Positions 34,502 through 45,691 of a stretch of DNA of 64,000 bases are shown here, piece after piece. The stretch's first letter is position 1, and each line of letters opens with the position of its first letter. Source of the stretch: Evernia prunastri (taxonomy: Eukaryota > Ascomycota > Lecanoromycetes > Lecanorales > Parmeliaceae); contig NKYR01000004.1 of assembly GCA_003184365.1 (NCBI GenBank), forward strand, positions 372,001-436,000. Reading direction: 5' to 3'. Position numbers and translations under genes: made by a program. The notes beneath the pieces were generated by a model. That model was given only the letters and a program-made list of their open reading frames with translations, was not told the origin of the DNA and did no database searches.

Positions 34502-37500
34502 ATGCAGGCTCCACGCGCGTCGCGGATCAGTGAGGCGAAATGGAATACTCGACGCCAAAAGATCGAGAAATTGTACGTGGATGATGATTTATCTCGCCAG
34601 GAACTTATAAAGACAATGGCACGAGAGGACAACTTCTTTGTCACGTAAGATCTCAGTAACATCATATCAACGACCGAATTTCTGAACACATTATCGACAG
34701 AGAGAAACAGCTGAAATATCAATTCAAGAAATGGGGCCTCAAGAAGTATGTAAGCGATCACGAGTTGACGGCGATGCTGTCTGTCAAAAGAAAGCGCCAA
34801 GAGCTCGGAAAGAATACTGGGTTCATGTACCGCGGTCATCTGTTTGAGCAGGAAAGGCTTGAGCGGGCTTCGAAAAGACGAAAGGGCCCGCTGATCTCCT
34901 CTCCCGGTAAGTGAACCGCACTCTCACTCGACTCAATCTAACGTGAAGATGCACCATAGTTCTTCCATCGTACATTACAGCACTGCTATCACCACGAGAT
35001 AGCTCGCCAATGGCTTGTTCTCGTTCGCCACGTCTTCAGACTTCCGCGCTTTCACATGGTATCGAGCAAGCAGCTCATGATAGTGGAATGCTAAGTAGTC
35101 TGGACTTCCTCTCCAACAATGTCTTCCACCAGCCTGGAAACTCTGGTTCGAGTGACCCGTTCAGTAGCCTAGATGTCTTCTCAGAGGCTATGTTGTCCCG
35201 TGATGGCGAGCAAACTCAAACGAGCGGCGGATTATGGGAGACTCTTTTCGATAATAACATTCCATCGTTCTCACCACGACTCTGGACGTCGATGCCAACT
35301 CCATCTGGACGAGACATCCAGGTTACACGTACGAGCAGTCCTAGCCCGCTCATGCGGCAGGTACCCAGCAACGCTCCTGGCGTCCCTGTCACGCAAAGCA
35401 CAAACGACAATCACTTCACCTCGCCTGACCTCAACCTAGACCTTGACTTCTCGATGTTTCTGAACTCGCCTCACAGACCAAGCACTGCTCCTAGCTCACC
35501 TCACTCAGAGTCACATCTTCGGAGATCTGTGGAGAGGATGAGTATCTCACCTCTTCGGCTCACGGACCAGGATGACAATCACAGAGAGAATGGGGAGTAC
35601 AATGTGGTTTCCAAATTTACATCAGCAGCCGATCAAGCGCTTGGTCCAGTCACAGAAGAGGATTCGACAGCAGAGTTGATTGCCTCACTACTCTTTATGC
35701 TCAAATCTCTCATCCTACCGCGCTTTGACACTGCTACTCAAAAATACAAGTACGAAAAATCTGTTCTCTCGGACCTCTTCTGTCCACATCATTGCGAAAG
35801 GGTGTGCTTCGAAGTCGAAGAATTGTTGGATCTATATGTTGAAAGATCTCTAAGGTCCATTCGAAAGCGTCGAACAGCGAGGGGTGTGAATTCCATGCAA
35901 TCTAGACGTAGTTTCAGTCTCAATGGGCGGAGACAAAATCATGAAATCTTGAATAGTACAGAACAACTAACAAAGCCAACTGAGGCTATCGACACTAGTA
36001 AGCTGGAGGGTACCCTTTTTCACAGTTGTTCCACACCATGGGGACACGTCACATTCAAAATCAGGAAAGGACCCAGCAGCTCAATAGACGAAGAGGGGAT
36101 CGATTCAGCCTGTCAGACCATCATATCATTCATGCCGCGGGCAAAGGAACGGACTCTTGGAATATGCGCCCGACTTTCTAGTAGGATGAGTGGGCCTGCA
36201 ATTGGTCCAGAAATCAGAACCTTTAATGTCGTTCCAGATGATTCGGAGATTATTCAGTGTGTCTGCAACAACGATGTAGTTGGTATACAAGCACTACTTG
36301 ACCTTGGAGCAGCATCTGCTCGAGATGTTGACTCTCATGGCAGATCGCTACTTACCGTAGGTATCGCGCAAAAATTTAAAACAACACATATCTTTGCTGA
36401 CTGATTATACAGTATGCCATATTCACAGGGTGTTCCGATGTTTTCAGGCTTTTAGTTCAAGGCGGAGCTAGCATGAACGCTTGTTCTCTTGGCGTTGACC
36501 AAGCATCAGACATTATTTCGACCTTCTGGGACAAATATGCTACTTTGCATTCGGAGACATCTACCACGTTAGGCTTGAAGAGCTTTTCGGTAGAAGCTGT
36601 GAGGGAATTGGAGCAGTGTGTTGCAATGACACGACTGGCACTGGAATATGACTGCATGATTGACAGCGCCAACCATCAGATCAGAAGTGCCAGTCCTCTG
36701 TTTTCGATTCCTATCATGGCCACAGACTACGCCCACGCGTCGTCTATGGTAGAAGCAATCAATTATCTACACTCCATTGGCTTCAATCTTGAGGAGAAGA
36801 ACAGCCTCGAACAGACACCGCTCCTAAACGCAGCAACTGGGTGTAAACCACAAGTCGCGAGTTGCCTAAGAGCTCTTATTGAAAGAGGAGCAAGACTAGA
36901 TGCCAGGGATGAGATCGGCCGAGGGCCTTTGCATAGTGCTTTAAGCCCACCATGGCCTCTTTCCAATTGGGTAGAATTGACATGCATTTTGACGATGGAA
37001 GAGAACTTCGATAACACCGAGGTGCTTTACTATTTTTTGGAAACAGAAGATCGCAAATACGCGCGAGATTACTACGGTATAGAAAGCAAGCTGGGCCCTA
37101 TTAGGACCCCCTCGCCTCCCTACATATATCCTTCAAACTCTTCTGTCGATAATGTCGAAAACACTCAACTGGTGCGCGATCTCGGGGTTGAAGTTGCTAC
37201 CGAGCAGCCAACGCCCATCGGTACATCCATCTCTGGTTCTGAAAGTGACGCCTCATCATGCGCCGAGGAGTCCATCACGAATACAAAGGACGACGATTAC
37301 GTCCATTGCGTCGATCCTTGGGGTGAGGGGGCCTGGATCCGCAACCCAATTCATGTGCTCAGAAACCGCGTCAGGACCAAGCTCAGGATCCTACTCGAAG
37401 CAGGATGCGATCCGAACGACCTCGACGACAATGGAAATTCACCCAGCGGCTATGCCAGGGACGGTTTGTGGCCGCAATGGCTCTGGGCGCTGGAAACGAC

Positions 37501-37558
37501 TGGGTACGTATTTGATGACGAACGTGATTTGTGGATCAAGCGGATTGATTCTGCTTGA
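34502..37558 (+). CDS. Clr5-domain ankyrin-repeat protein
   Basis: Four exons, 34502-34644, 34701-34906, 34960-36356 and 36413-37558, with introns of 56, 53 and 56 nt and matching phases, encode 963 aa. The N terminus is a Clr5 domain: 'AKWNTRRQKIEKLYVDDDLS', 'QELIKTMAREDNFFVT', then across the first intron 'EKQLKYQFKKWGLKKYVSDH'. This helical domain is common in filamentous fungi, often with ankyrin or TPR repeats, and is named after a cellulose-degradation regulator. The middle is Ser/Pro-rich and disordered, with a Cys/His pair near 'FCPHHCERVCFEVEELLDLY'. The C-terminal half has ankyrin-like helices ('NDVVGIQALLDLGAASARDV' continued by 'YAIFTGCSDVFRLLVQGGAS' across intron 3, 'NAATGCKPQVASCLRALIER', 'RILLEAGCDPNDLDDNGNSP'). 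A nuclear regulatory or scaffold role is inference. Confidence 0.87.
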
Positions 37559-38228
37559 GCGATGGGATGTTAACCGGGTCAGCGTTGGACATATAATCTA
37601 GACTGTTGAAAAATTGCACACACTCTTGTCCAGGTAAGACCAAGGGTATAGAGTACATTGGGGCGTCAAGGAAGGATCCTGAGGTAACCCCTCTTGATTG
37701 CATGATTTCTGCTTGAGTGCTGCTACTTTTGTGACCTATGAAATTGCAACATGTTCCTCGGTGCACGCTGCCAATCCTAGCCAACTTCCCCATGAAACTG
37801 TGCGGATTCAATACCGCTCTCACTATCTTGACACGACTTCACCACGTCGCTAGAAGCCTCCAGTGCGTCGAGGAGTACTAGTATGTACCAGGGTATCGAA
37901 GTCAAGCTACATACTGCAACATATATGGATAACCCCAAACCCCCATCAGCCTCCCACGCACCGCTTGTCTCGATGGAAATGATCCTCCCAAATACCCTTC
38001 AGGCCGATCCCAAACCCAGACCCAGACCCAACCCCGACCCCCGACCTGCGCCAAACGCGCCTCCAGGAGTCCAGGTACACCCCCCTCCCCCCCACACGCC
38101 CCAACGGCCCCTTGGGCCAATCGACTTGAACAAAGTCGTACAGGCTTGAACCGCCGTTGACTTGCTACCTACAGAGCGCATCGCTCATCAACTGTGTACT
38201 CCATCCCTTTGAACGGCCTCTTCTATCA

Positions 38229-38327
38229 CCTCGTGGGCCGATGATTCACACCCTACTCGAAGACCATCTGGATAGCGTACCCCGAGGGCACTATTCGGGG
38301 TAAGGTATGGATTACCAGCCCACGAGG
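38229..38327. repeat. Nested inverted repeat
   Basis: Outer arms CCTCGTGGGC (38229-38238) and GCCCACGAGG (38318-38327) are perfect complements. An inner pair, TACCCCGA (38278-38285) and TCGGGGTA (38295-38302), is also perfect with a 9-nt loop. No coding gene covers it. Confidence 0.7.
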
Positions 38328-38903
38328 TTCATACACAGTTGTTTCTACACTCTTTTGACGCGCTGGGTTCTCAACAGGCCAGCCCTGCCGAGGTCAAACA
38401 ATCAAACCCATGCTGGACGTTAGGAACTCTATTCCCAGGTAAGACCTAATTTGTTCTCAGCAATGCCTGTCGTACCCAGTAATCGCACCCGAATGTGGAG
38501 TGCGGGGTCAATATATGAGAAAAAAAAGGGGGGAGGGTCAAGGTGTTACGTTCCCTCAGCCATGGCACGATGGTGTAGGTAAGTGTTTCCCCCCTCCAGT
38601 GCATGCGAAGCACTAGCTTGGATTTCCGCGCCAGAGAACGATATTGCAGCTGAGGTCCTGCAGCCACAAGGTGCGGTAACCCGAAGTCTTGGCATTCATG
38701 CCGCCCTACCTACTTCATGTTGTGTACAAACCACCAATGCCAGTCACACTGGCACAAGGTAAAATGCGGTATTCAGCCAGCCACGAAGCTCCGCTAGCGT
38801 TGATCTATTCGGTGTTCGATTATGCCAGAACAGGATGATCGACCCCGCGGGGCTTGGGTAGCGAGGAGAGGAGCACGGTATGTCTTCTATGGGAATGGTA
38901 TTG

Positions 38904-39099
38904 CCGTAATGAGCTTGCGATATGATTGACCTTCGAAGCGAGAAATGAGTGTAGAGCAGGCAATAGGCACCTCGCTAATAAAGTCTAAATCTTTATAAGA
39001 GAAGTACCTTGTACCGTAATGAGCTTACGATATGGTTGATCCCGGAAGCGAGACACGGGTGTAGGGTAGGCACAGGCACCTCGCTAATAAAGTCTGAAT
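38904..39099 (+). repeat. Diverged direct repeat, two copies of about 87 bp
   Basis: 38904-38990 and 39014-39099 share CCGTAATGAGCTT at the left end and CACCTCGCTAATAAAGTCT near the right end. Between these lie substitutions, many of them transitions, and one small indel. The offset is 110 bp. It is neither coding nor CRISPR-like. Confidence 0.85.
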
Positions 39100-39656
39100 T
39101 AGGTACTGAGACTGCCTAGGTATTTCTCTACAGAATCTTAGCGAAGTCATAATTGCTACCACGCAGAAAGAGGAGCAAACCGCTTTCGAGTTCCCCACTC
39201 CACCCCCCACTTTTTTTCTTTTTTCTCTTCTTCTTTCGAACTCTCCCGTATCTCTTTAGTTGTGCTCTCACTTTGCCAACTACTGGTGAATGATGACCTC
39301 CTTGATCAGCCACTCCGCAGATCCGATCTATGTACAGGATATTCGACTTCGGTTATATGACTGTCGGAGCTTGATTACGTCCGCGGATTGTCTCACTAAA
39401 TCGAATGATACATCACTACATTAACCCTCTCCCCCCATTTCATTTTTCGTAACCTCTGGTCTTTCTTATGACATTCACGCAAGCTTCGCACATCAGCTCC
39501 CGCGGTAGATTCCTGCGAATTCTTCTCGTCTACTCCAGGAACGTATGTATGATTCATGAAGGCCCATGTTGCACATCACATCCCACTGCTGACCGCCTCT
39601 TTCCAGACCCATACATACGCAAAATTACCCCTAATAATCTCGACTAAAAGCCTGCC

Positions 39657-40235
39657 ATGAACGACGATCTTGCCGAAGCCCTTCCCGGCTTTCCAGACAG
39701 CTTTTTCGCAGACGAGTCCGTGGTGAACGCGATCTGGGGCAGCATCCTCACCTCAACATTCCCAGCCACCGGCGCTCCCGGAAGCTTTCTCGTCTGCCCG
39801 GAGATGATGAAGGGGGGCGGGACATTCTCGAAAGCGGATCTCGCCGTCATGCAGATTTCCGACGAGGATCAGCCGACCATCAGGAAACCTGCGCTGTGCT
39901 TCGAGGGCAAGTCCTCGGGGAACCCCGACACCTGGGAAAGCATACAGGAACAGATCGTGAAGTGGACTACGAGGGCCGTCATCGGGCAGCAAGGGTCGAT
40001 CTGGGGGATCGGGGCCAAGGGGCGGGAGTTTTTGCTCTTCGCTCTCGACAGGAAAAGGGACGACCAGTGGCGTTTCGTCAACCTTCCCTTGGGCCCCGTT
40101 ACCGCACCGGTTTTCAGCAAAAGGGGAGAGATATATAACATCACCGATGCACGTCATGTGGCCCTTCTGCGGACTTTCTTGAGCTGGATAGCCGCCCACC
40201 CTTTCCCGAATATACCCTATGGATCTGTACTTTAA
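39657..40235 (+). CDS. Fungal orphan with nuclease-like D...ExK pattern
   Basis: A single exon of 192 aa with no signal peptide. The core reads 'ADLAVMQISDEDQPTIRKPA' followed by LCFEGKSSG and 'DTWESIQEQIVKWT'. This places Asp61, Glu83-x-Lys85 and Gln97/Gln99 in the order seen in PD-(D/E)xK nuclease-like folds: a strand with Asp, a strand with ExK, then a helix with Gln. A beta-rich segment with 'IWGIGAKGREFLLFAL' follows. Many fungal proteins of this plan are annotated only as hypothetical. The nuclease link is inference from spacing, not from recognised homology. It stands alone between gene-poor regions. The C terminus (HPFPNIPYGSVL) looks complete. Confidence 0.65.
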   Translation: MNDDLAEALPGFPDSFFADESVVNAIWGSILTSTFPATGAPGSFLVCPEMMKGGGTFSKADLAVMQISDEDQPTIRKPALCFEGKSSGNPDTWESIQEQIVKWTTRAVIGQQGSIWGIGAKGREFLLFALDRKRDDQWRFVNLPLGPVTAPVFSKRGEIYNITDARHVALLRTFLSWIAAHPFPNIPYGSVL

Positions 40236-41334
40236 AATCGGATGTTGTGCGTCTGGTTCTTGTCGGAGGAACTTATCTGAAGGTAGATGGTTTCAGCCCG
40301 TGAAAATTGCAGCTCGTCCATATTTCGGGATGTTGACGGTACAAGCAGAATAATGAGTCGTGCTTACTATCACTCGCCCCCCCCAATTGCAGAAGGTGAT
40401 GACTGAGTGCCGACAGCCCACCACACCACAAAAAATTACCTATGTTACGCTGCGATACATATTCCACTGTTTATGATTCAAGTCAGTGGTATGGCCCGCT
40501 ATTTTAGGACAGACGCAAAACTCGCTTCAATCCGCAGCTGCTTCACTTGACATACTGAACGTCTTACTCATCAGATGCGAAACCGTCAGTGCTAAATCAA
40601 AGGTAGATGCCACGGTATAATAAAAGCCATCAATCTAGTCTCTACTCTCTATGTGAATAACAAATTCCTGACGGCGCCTTCTATCTACGACACAACCCGC
40701 AAGAGTGGACAGAAGTGTTTTTGTAAAGCGTATTAGGTCGCTTTTACACTAAGATATCAAGTGAACATTCGCGGCTAGACTTTAATCTTATCGAGTTATA
40801 TATAATCGTCTATTATTTTAACTCGCGATTAACATAATCTCTGAAATTCATTATAAAATTAAAGAGACTAAATAAATTTATTAAACCTTTTAGATTTTAA
40901 AGATATTTCTTAATCGCTTACAGGCAACAAAAATAAAACAAAACTAAATTCTCTAGAATTAACTCACATTAAACTACTATATTACTTCTTTTTACAGAAC
41001 CTTTGGCGGGTGCTTCGAGCAGAAACGTCAGGAAAATCAAAAATTTGACGAGAGAGTATGTCATAGAATAGGGTGCATCCTCCTATCCAATGCGCCAAAA
41101 GAGCGTGTGACCCCGCCAAGACAGCGGAATCACCCTAATGCAGCCCATATCCGTAACAGAGTAGAGCAGAGGCGAAATGTCGCAAAAATCGTAGATTTTA
41201 GATTCATATACAATAATATTCATATCTATTTATAGTTTACAATTAGATGCGTTGAAATCTTCGTACTTGATTCTATATTTTATATAATTTATATATAAAG
41301 TACAGTTGATTGATTGATTGATTGATTGCTTAAT
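40236..41334. other. AT-rich intergenic stretch next to the LINE
   Basis: Strongly AT-rich blocks at about 40730-40990 and 41180-41300 are flanked by more balanced sequence, which fits old RIP-mutated repeat DNA. At 41306-41328 there is a TTGA/TGAT tandem that could be the simple-repeat 3' tail of the minus-strand LINE. No gene is recognised. Confidence 0.5.
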
Positions 41335-42048
41335 ACGCCTATCTAGTAAACTACTTTACTAATCAGGGAGTTCCTCGAATATTTGTAGCGCTGAAGAAAC
41401 CTTTCGGACAAAAACTTCAACTTATCCTCTCGTATTATCATTGTTGTCAACTCTTAGTCTTTGACTGTCAAGTTGTTGCCACAAACCACTGTCACTTCCG
41501 TTCTCTTTCAGTCTGCCGCTATTGTTTCCGTGATTGTCTCCATCTATGCCTTCTTTTTGCTTCCCCTCTTCTCCTTACCCTTTTTCTTGTTTTTGGTTTC
41601 TTTGTCTAGTCCTAGCGGTAATTTGGACCGAGCCAATTGCTCTTGGGCCAGCGAGAATTGATCGAGACGTCCTATTTTGATCATCCATCGTGCGGCAGCG
41701 CGTATTCCATGCTTCTGTGTCAAGATTTGTCGATAATCTGACGTGCCGACTTGTTCAATGAGTTCTCTTCTCTCTTTCGCCAGTTCCGGGCAGAACAGTA
41801 ATATGTGTTCGACCGTCTGTTTTCTCCAGCCGCATGAGCACTCAGCGTTTCGAATACCAGGTACCTTCATTCGATAGAGAAAATCATTGAGACCTATCTT
41901 CTCGCTTCGAAGTTGTACTGCCATTGAGCTTTCTGCTTTCCTTAGCTTGGAGTGGTAATCGAATCTATTGTCAAAGAGACCGCCTTCCTGAGCCGGACTT
42001 CTAACCGATGTAGAGATTTTCGCTTGATATCTGGACCATCGATCTAGC

Positions 42049-43034
42049 CATTGTTGACGGGCCCAGTCTTGGACCCTTTGATCAATTGCTTTGACGTCTT
42101 GATATTCCTCTACGTCTTTGATTGGGTTGATCCAGTTCTTTTTCCTCCTTGTTGTACAAGCCGCCTCATGCCACTCTTTGACTCCTAAGGAGCGAAGCGC
42201 CCAGGCCTCTTTCTCTTTTGCCGGGGACGGCGGCATCAGTCGTTTCTTCTTCTTTTTGCCTTGCAGTTTGTTCCATATGTGCATGTTTCCCTCCTGCGTT
42301 ACCAGATGAATCCCACCACTGGCCTGTTGTTGCATCACTAGTCGGTCAAGCTGGATTTCTATTGGTGCAATTGCCGCTTCCGTCTCCAAAACTGGTACTG
42401 GGGTAGCTTTGAATGCACCGAGAACGGTTCGTAAGCAGTCATTTTGAATAATTGCTAGCCTTTTTATATGACTCTTGGTGGCCTCTGAAGTGCCCCTTGG
42501 TTGATGCCAGATTGAGGCCGCAAGGGTCAACATTGGCCTCNGCCATTGTTGACGGGCCCAGTCTTGGACCCTTTGATCAATTGCTTTGACGTCTTGATAT
42601 TCCTCTACGTCTTTGATTGGGTTGATCCAGTTCTTTTTCCTCCTTGTTGTACAAGCCGCCTCATGCCACTCTTTGACTCCTAAGGAGCGAAGCGCCCAGG
42701 CCTCTTTCTCTTTTGCCGGGGACGGCGGTATCAGTCGTTTCTTCTTCTTTTTGCCTTGCAGTTTGTTCCATATGTGCATGTTTCCCTCCTGCGTTACCAG
42801 ATGAATCCCACCACTGGCCTGTTGTTGCATCACTAGTCGGTCAAGCTGGATTTCTATTGGTGCAATTGCCGCTTCCGCCTCCAAAACTGGTACTGGGGTA
42901 GCTTTGAATGCACCGAGAACGGTTCGTAAGCAGTCATTTTGAATGATTGCTAGCCTTTTTATATGACTCTTGGTGGCCTCTGAAGTGCCCCTTGGTTGAT
43001 GCCAGATTGAGGCCGCAAGGGTCAACATTGGCCT
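42049..43034. repeat. Tandem duplication around N at 42541
   Basis: 42049-42540 and 42542-43034 are nearly identical. The few differences I can see are transitions (for example C/T in GGCGG(C/T)ATCAG, T/C in CTTCCG(T/C)CTCC and A/G in TTGAAT(A/G)ATTG). The single N between them marks an assembly join. Confidence 0.88.
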
Positions 43035-43149
43035 CATTACTGCATTGTATACCAATCTGCACTTTTGAAAGGTGGCTCCCCATGTCGATCCCGCGAGGCA
43101 TTTGATCGCGCGGCCTTGATTTGTTGATTTGGCTTTGAGTTGAGCTATT

Positions 43150-43733
43150 AGTGTAAGAAGTATATAGTTGATAATGTACTATGATAGATGCTCTACAGTC
43201 TATGTACGGTGCAGAGATTTCTCGCGCTAGCCCAATGTGGCGGTAGCGTACATTGCGGGGAAGGTAGGTTTCAGCATTCCAACATGTTGAGTTCATGGGG
43301 AGGGGGCTGGGGTCTGGGTTCTGGGTTCTGGGATCACGGGGTCTGTGGTTCGTTCATTCGTTCGTTCGTGCGGGCGTACGGGGATAGATGGATGGCGTTG
43401 CGTAGGTACCGTTGTGTAGATATTGTTCTGTGTGTTTCCGTCATTCTTGTTCTGAAAGCGTCTGCCCGTTTTGAGGCACTTGGACTTGTGGCGGGTGAGG
43501 TATTTGCGCTGAGTCTGAGATGTTCGAGCTGTGGTTGGTGGGGGATTTGTTGGGGACGTGGTCGTGTTCGAAAAGGTTGACGAAAAATTTGATAGACCGT
43601 TTTACGGCGTTCTGTTTTTTCTGTCGCCGGTTCCTGGGATGTTGAGTTGGGGATGGGGTTGTGGTTGGGATGTGTAGGCTGGGCGTTACGGATCGTTTGA
43701 GAAAGGATGATGTGGTCGTTTTTGATTGATGCC
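43150..43733. other. Non-LINE segment between LINE pieces
   Basis: The LINE homology stops at about 43149 (GAGTTGAGCTAT followed by unrelated sequence, versus GAGTTGAGCTATGTGGGG in the other copies). The following 580 bp show no LINE match, no recognisable gene and no obvious repeat. This is probably the genomic flank of a different, more strongly 5'-truncated LINE copy that was scaffolded here. Confidence 0.6.
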
Positions 43734-45235
43734 GNGGCTCCCCATGTCGATCCCGCGAGGCATTTGATCGCGCGGCCTTGATTTGTTGATTTGGCTTTGA
43801 GTTGAGCTATGTGGGGTCCCCATCTCAGCTTTGAGTCGACTTGCAGGCCCAGAACTCTGATATTCGCTTCTGGTTCTATGACTGTATTGTCAAAATTTAT
43901 TGCCATCTTCATATTGAACTTCTTTGGGGTTCGAGACATATGAAGCAGCTCATATTTCTGTGGAGCGAACGACGCTCCATGAGTTGCAGCCCATTTTAAG
44001 CAGAGATTGTGCGCCTTTTCCAGATTGACGCAATTGGCTTCTGTGCTTTCGCTGTAGGCCAGCAAGTGTATATCGTCAACAAATCACCCAACCTGCACGG
44101 GTAGATTTGCCTTCACGCAGCTTTCTATCAAAGGCGCATTGAAGAACAAGAACAAAACTGGCGAGATTGGAGATCCTTGTGGAATTCCCGTCTTCACCTC
44201 CTCAATTGCACTGGTCTTCCCTCCCAATGTTATCGATGTCGCTCTTTCCTGTAGAAAACTTTCCGTCCATTTAACAATAAAGCTTGGCACTCGCTTGCTG
44301 CGGAGGTTGTGTATCAGTCTCTCATGGGAGACATTATCAAAAGCGCCTGCTACGTCTAATGACAATAGACTCGCCACCTTCCTTTTACCACATTTGCCGT
44401 GGTTCCAGACCGTGTGGACAGCCTCAGTGAGAGTCTCTAATGCGGTCTCCACTGNGCAAAGGTCAACATTGGCCTCATTACTGCATTGTATACCAATCTG
44501 CACTTTTGAAAGGTGGCTCCCCATGTCGATCCCGCGAGGCATTTGATCGCGCGGCCTTGATTTGTTGATTTGGCTTTGAGTTGAGCTATGTGGGGTCCCC
44601 ATCTCAGCTTTGAGTCGACTTGCAGGCCCAGAACTCTGATATTCGCTTCTGGTTCTATGACTGTATTGTCAAAATTTATTGCCATCTTCATATTGAACTT
44701 CTTTGGGGTTCGAGACATATGAAGCAGCTCATATTTCTGTGGAGCGAACGACGCTCCATGAGTTGCAGCCCATTTTAAGCAGAGATTGTGCGCCTTTTCC
44801 AGATTGACGCAATTGGCTTCTGTGCTTTCGCTGTAAGCCAGCAAGTGTATATCGTCAACAAATCCCCCAACCTGCACGGGTAGATTTGCCTTCACGCAGC
44901 TTTCTATCAAAGGCGCATTGAAGAACAAGAACAAAACTGGTGAGATTGGAGATCCTTGTGGAATTCCCGTCTTCACCTCCTCAATTGCACTGGTCTTCCC
45001 TCCCAATGTTATCGATGTTGCTCTTTCCTGTAGAAAACTTTCCGTCCATTTAACAATAAAGCTTGGCACTCGCTTGCTGCGGAGGTTGTGTATCAGTCTC
45101 TCATGGGAGACATTATCAAAAGCGCCTGCTACGTCTAATGACAATAGACTCGCCACCTTCCTTTTACCACATTTGCCGTGGTTCCAGACCGTGTGGACAG
45201 CCTCAGTGAGAGTCTCTAATGCGGTCTCCACTGAT

Positions 45236-45691
45236 ATTCTAACGTTATTATTATGATAATGCTATACAATTTTATTTATCGTACGAAAATATCGAATTTC
45301 GATGAATCGACGATCTTCTTCCGTATCGCTAAGGCTTAGCGTGGGTTACTGTTCAAGCGCGCTTGAACAGTGACCAAACCCCGTTGAAGGCCACATTAAT
45401 AGTGACAACGGGCGAGTAAATAAATTACACCGAAGCTAGACCCGTTACAGGGATACCGGTGATGTTCTCTCGGCCGAAGAAGATACACTCAAAGAAGCTT
45501 AGTGTAATCTGATAAGATAATCTGATTACATGCATTACTATACACATCAGCATTCAGCCTCTATAATAAACCCAAGTCAAACTAATCCTAACGAAAATGG
45601 AGCTGCCAACTTTTCAAGCACCTGTCACTGAGCCACAGGTGGTTTCTGAGTCCGTGGCCTGCTCATTCCATCAGACGAAGACGAAAACGAC
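45236..45691. promoter_or_regulatory. Upstream region of the peptide transporter
   Basis: This non-coding stretch lies between the LINE 5' edge and the transporter ATG. It is AT-rich on the left and includes the perfect 24-bp palindrome at 45348-45371. A CATTCAGCCTCTATAATAAACC segment near 45550-45571 is TATA-like. A short upstream ATG at 45597 is out of frame with the transporter and could be an upstream ORF. Confidence 0.45.
45348..45371. repeat. Perfect 24-bp palindrome
   Basis: The half-site ACTGTTCAAGCG is followed directly by its exact reverse complement, with partial extension of three more bases on each side. It lies 321 bp upstream of the peptide-transporter ATG. Such a site could bind a dimeric regulator or form a hairpin. 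Confidence 0.85.

Larger units (their letters stand above)
37559..39656. other. 2.1-kb gene-poor stretch with repeats
   Basis: No gene is recognised. A Pro-rich frame at 37883-38149 is low-complexity. It contains the nested inverted repeat at 38229-38327 and the direct repeat pair at 38904-39099, listed separately. A pyrimidine tract at 39200-39245 precedes the promoter region of the next gene. Confidence 0.4.
41335..45235 (-). mobile_element. Tad-like non-LTR retrotransposon (LINE) nest, assembly-scrambled
   Basis: Minus-strand frames encode reverse transcriptase blocks (SLDVAGAFDNVSHERLI, 'TGIPQGSPISPVLFLFFNAP', FVDDIHLLAY at about 44840-44862) and a C-terminal part. That part ends in a Cys/His zinc-knuckle-like block ('CSCGWRKQTVEHILLFCPEL', about 41790-41850) and a Lys-rich tail. 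The 5' part, with the endonuclease, is missing. Single N bases at 42541, 43734 and 44455 join pieces that duplicate one another, so this is not one continuous element. Pieces: 41335-42540, 42542-43149, 43735-44454 and 44456-45231, with unrelated DNA at 43150-43733. In the 43735 piece a stop codon lies directly before the FVDD motif. Confidence 0.88.

Noticed and set aside
38904..39099. CRISPR array
   Set aside because: There are only two diverged copies, with no regular spacers, in a eukaryotic genome.
41544..43055. 503-aa LINE frame crossing the N at 42541
   Set aside because: It contains the same protein segment twice and arises from the artificial contig join.
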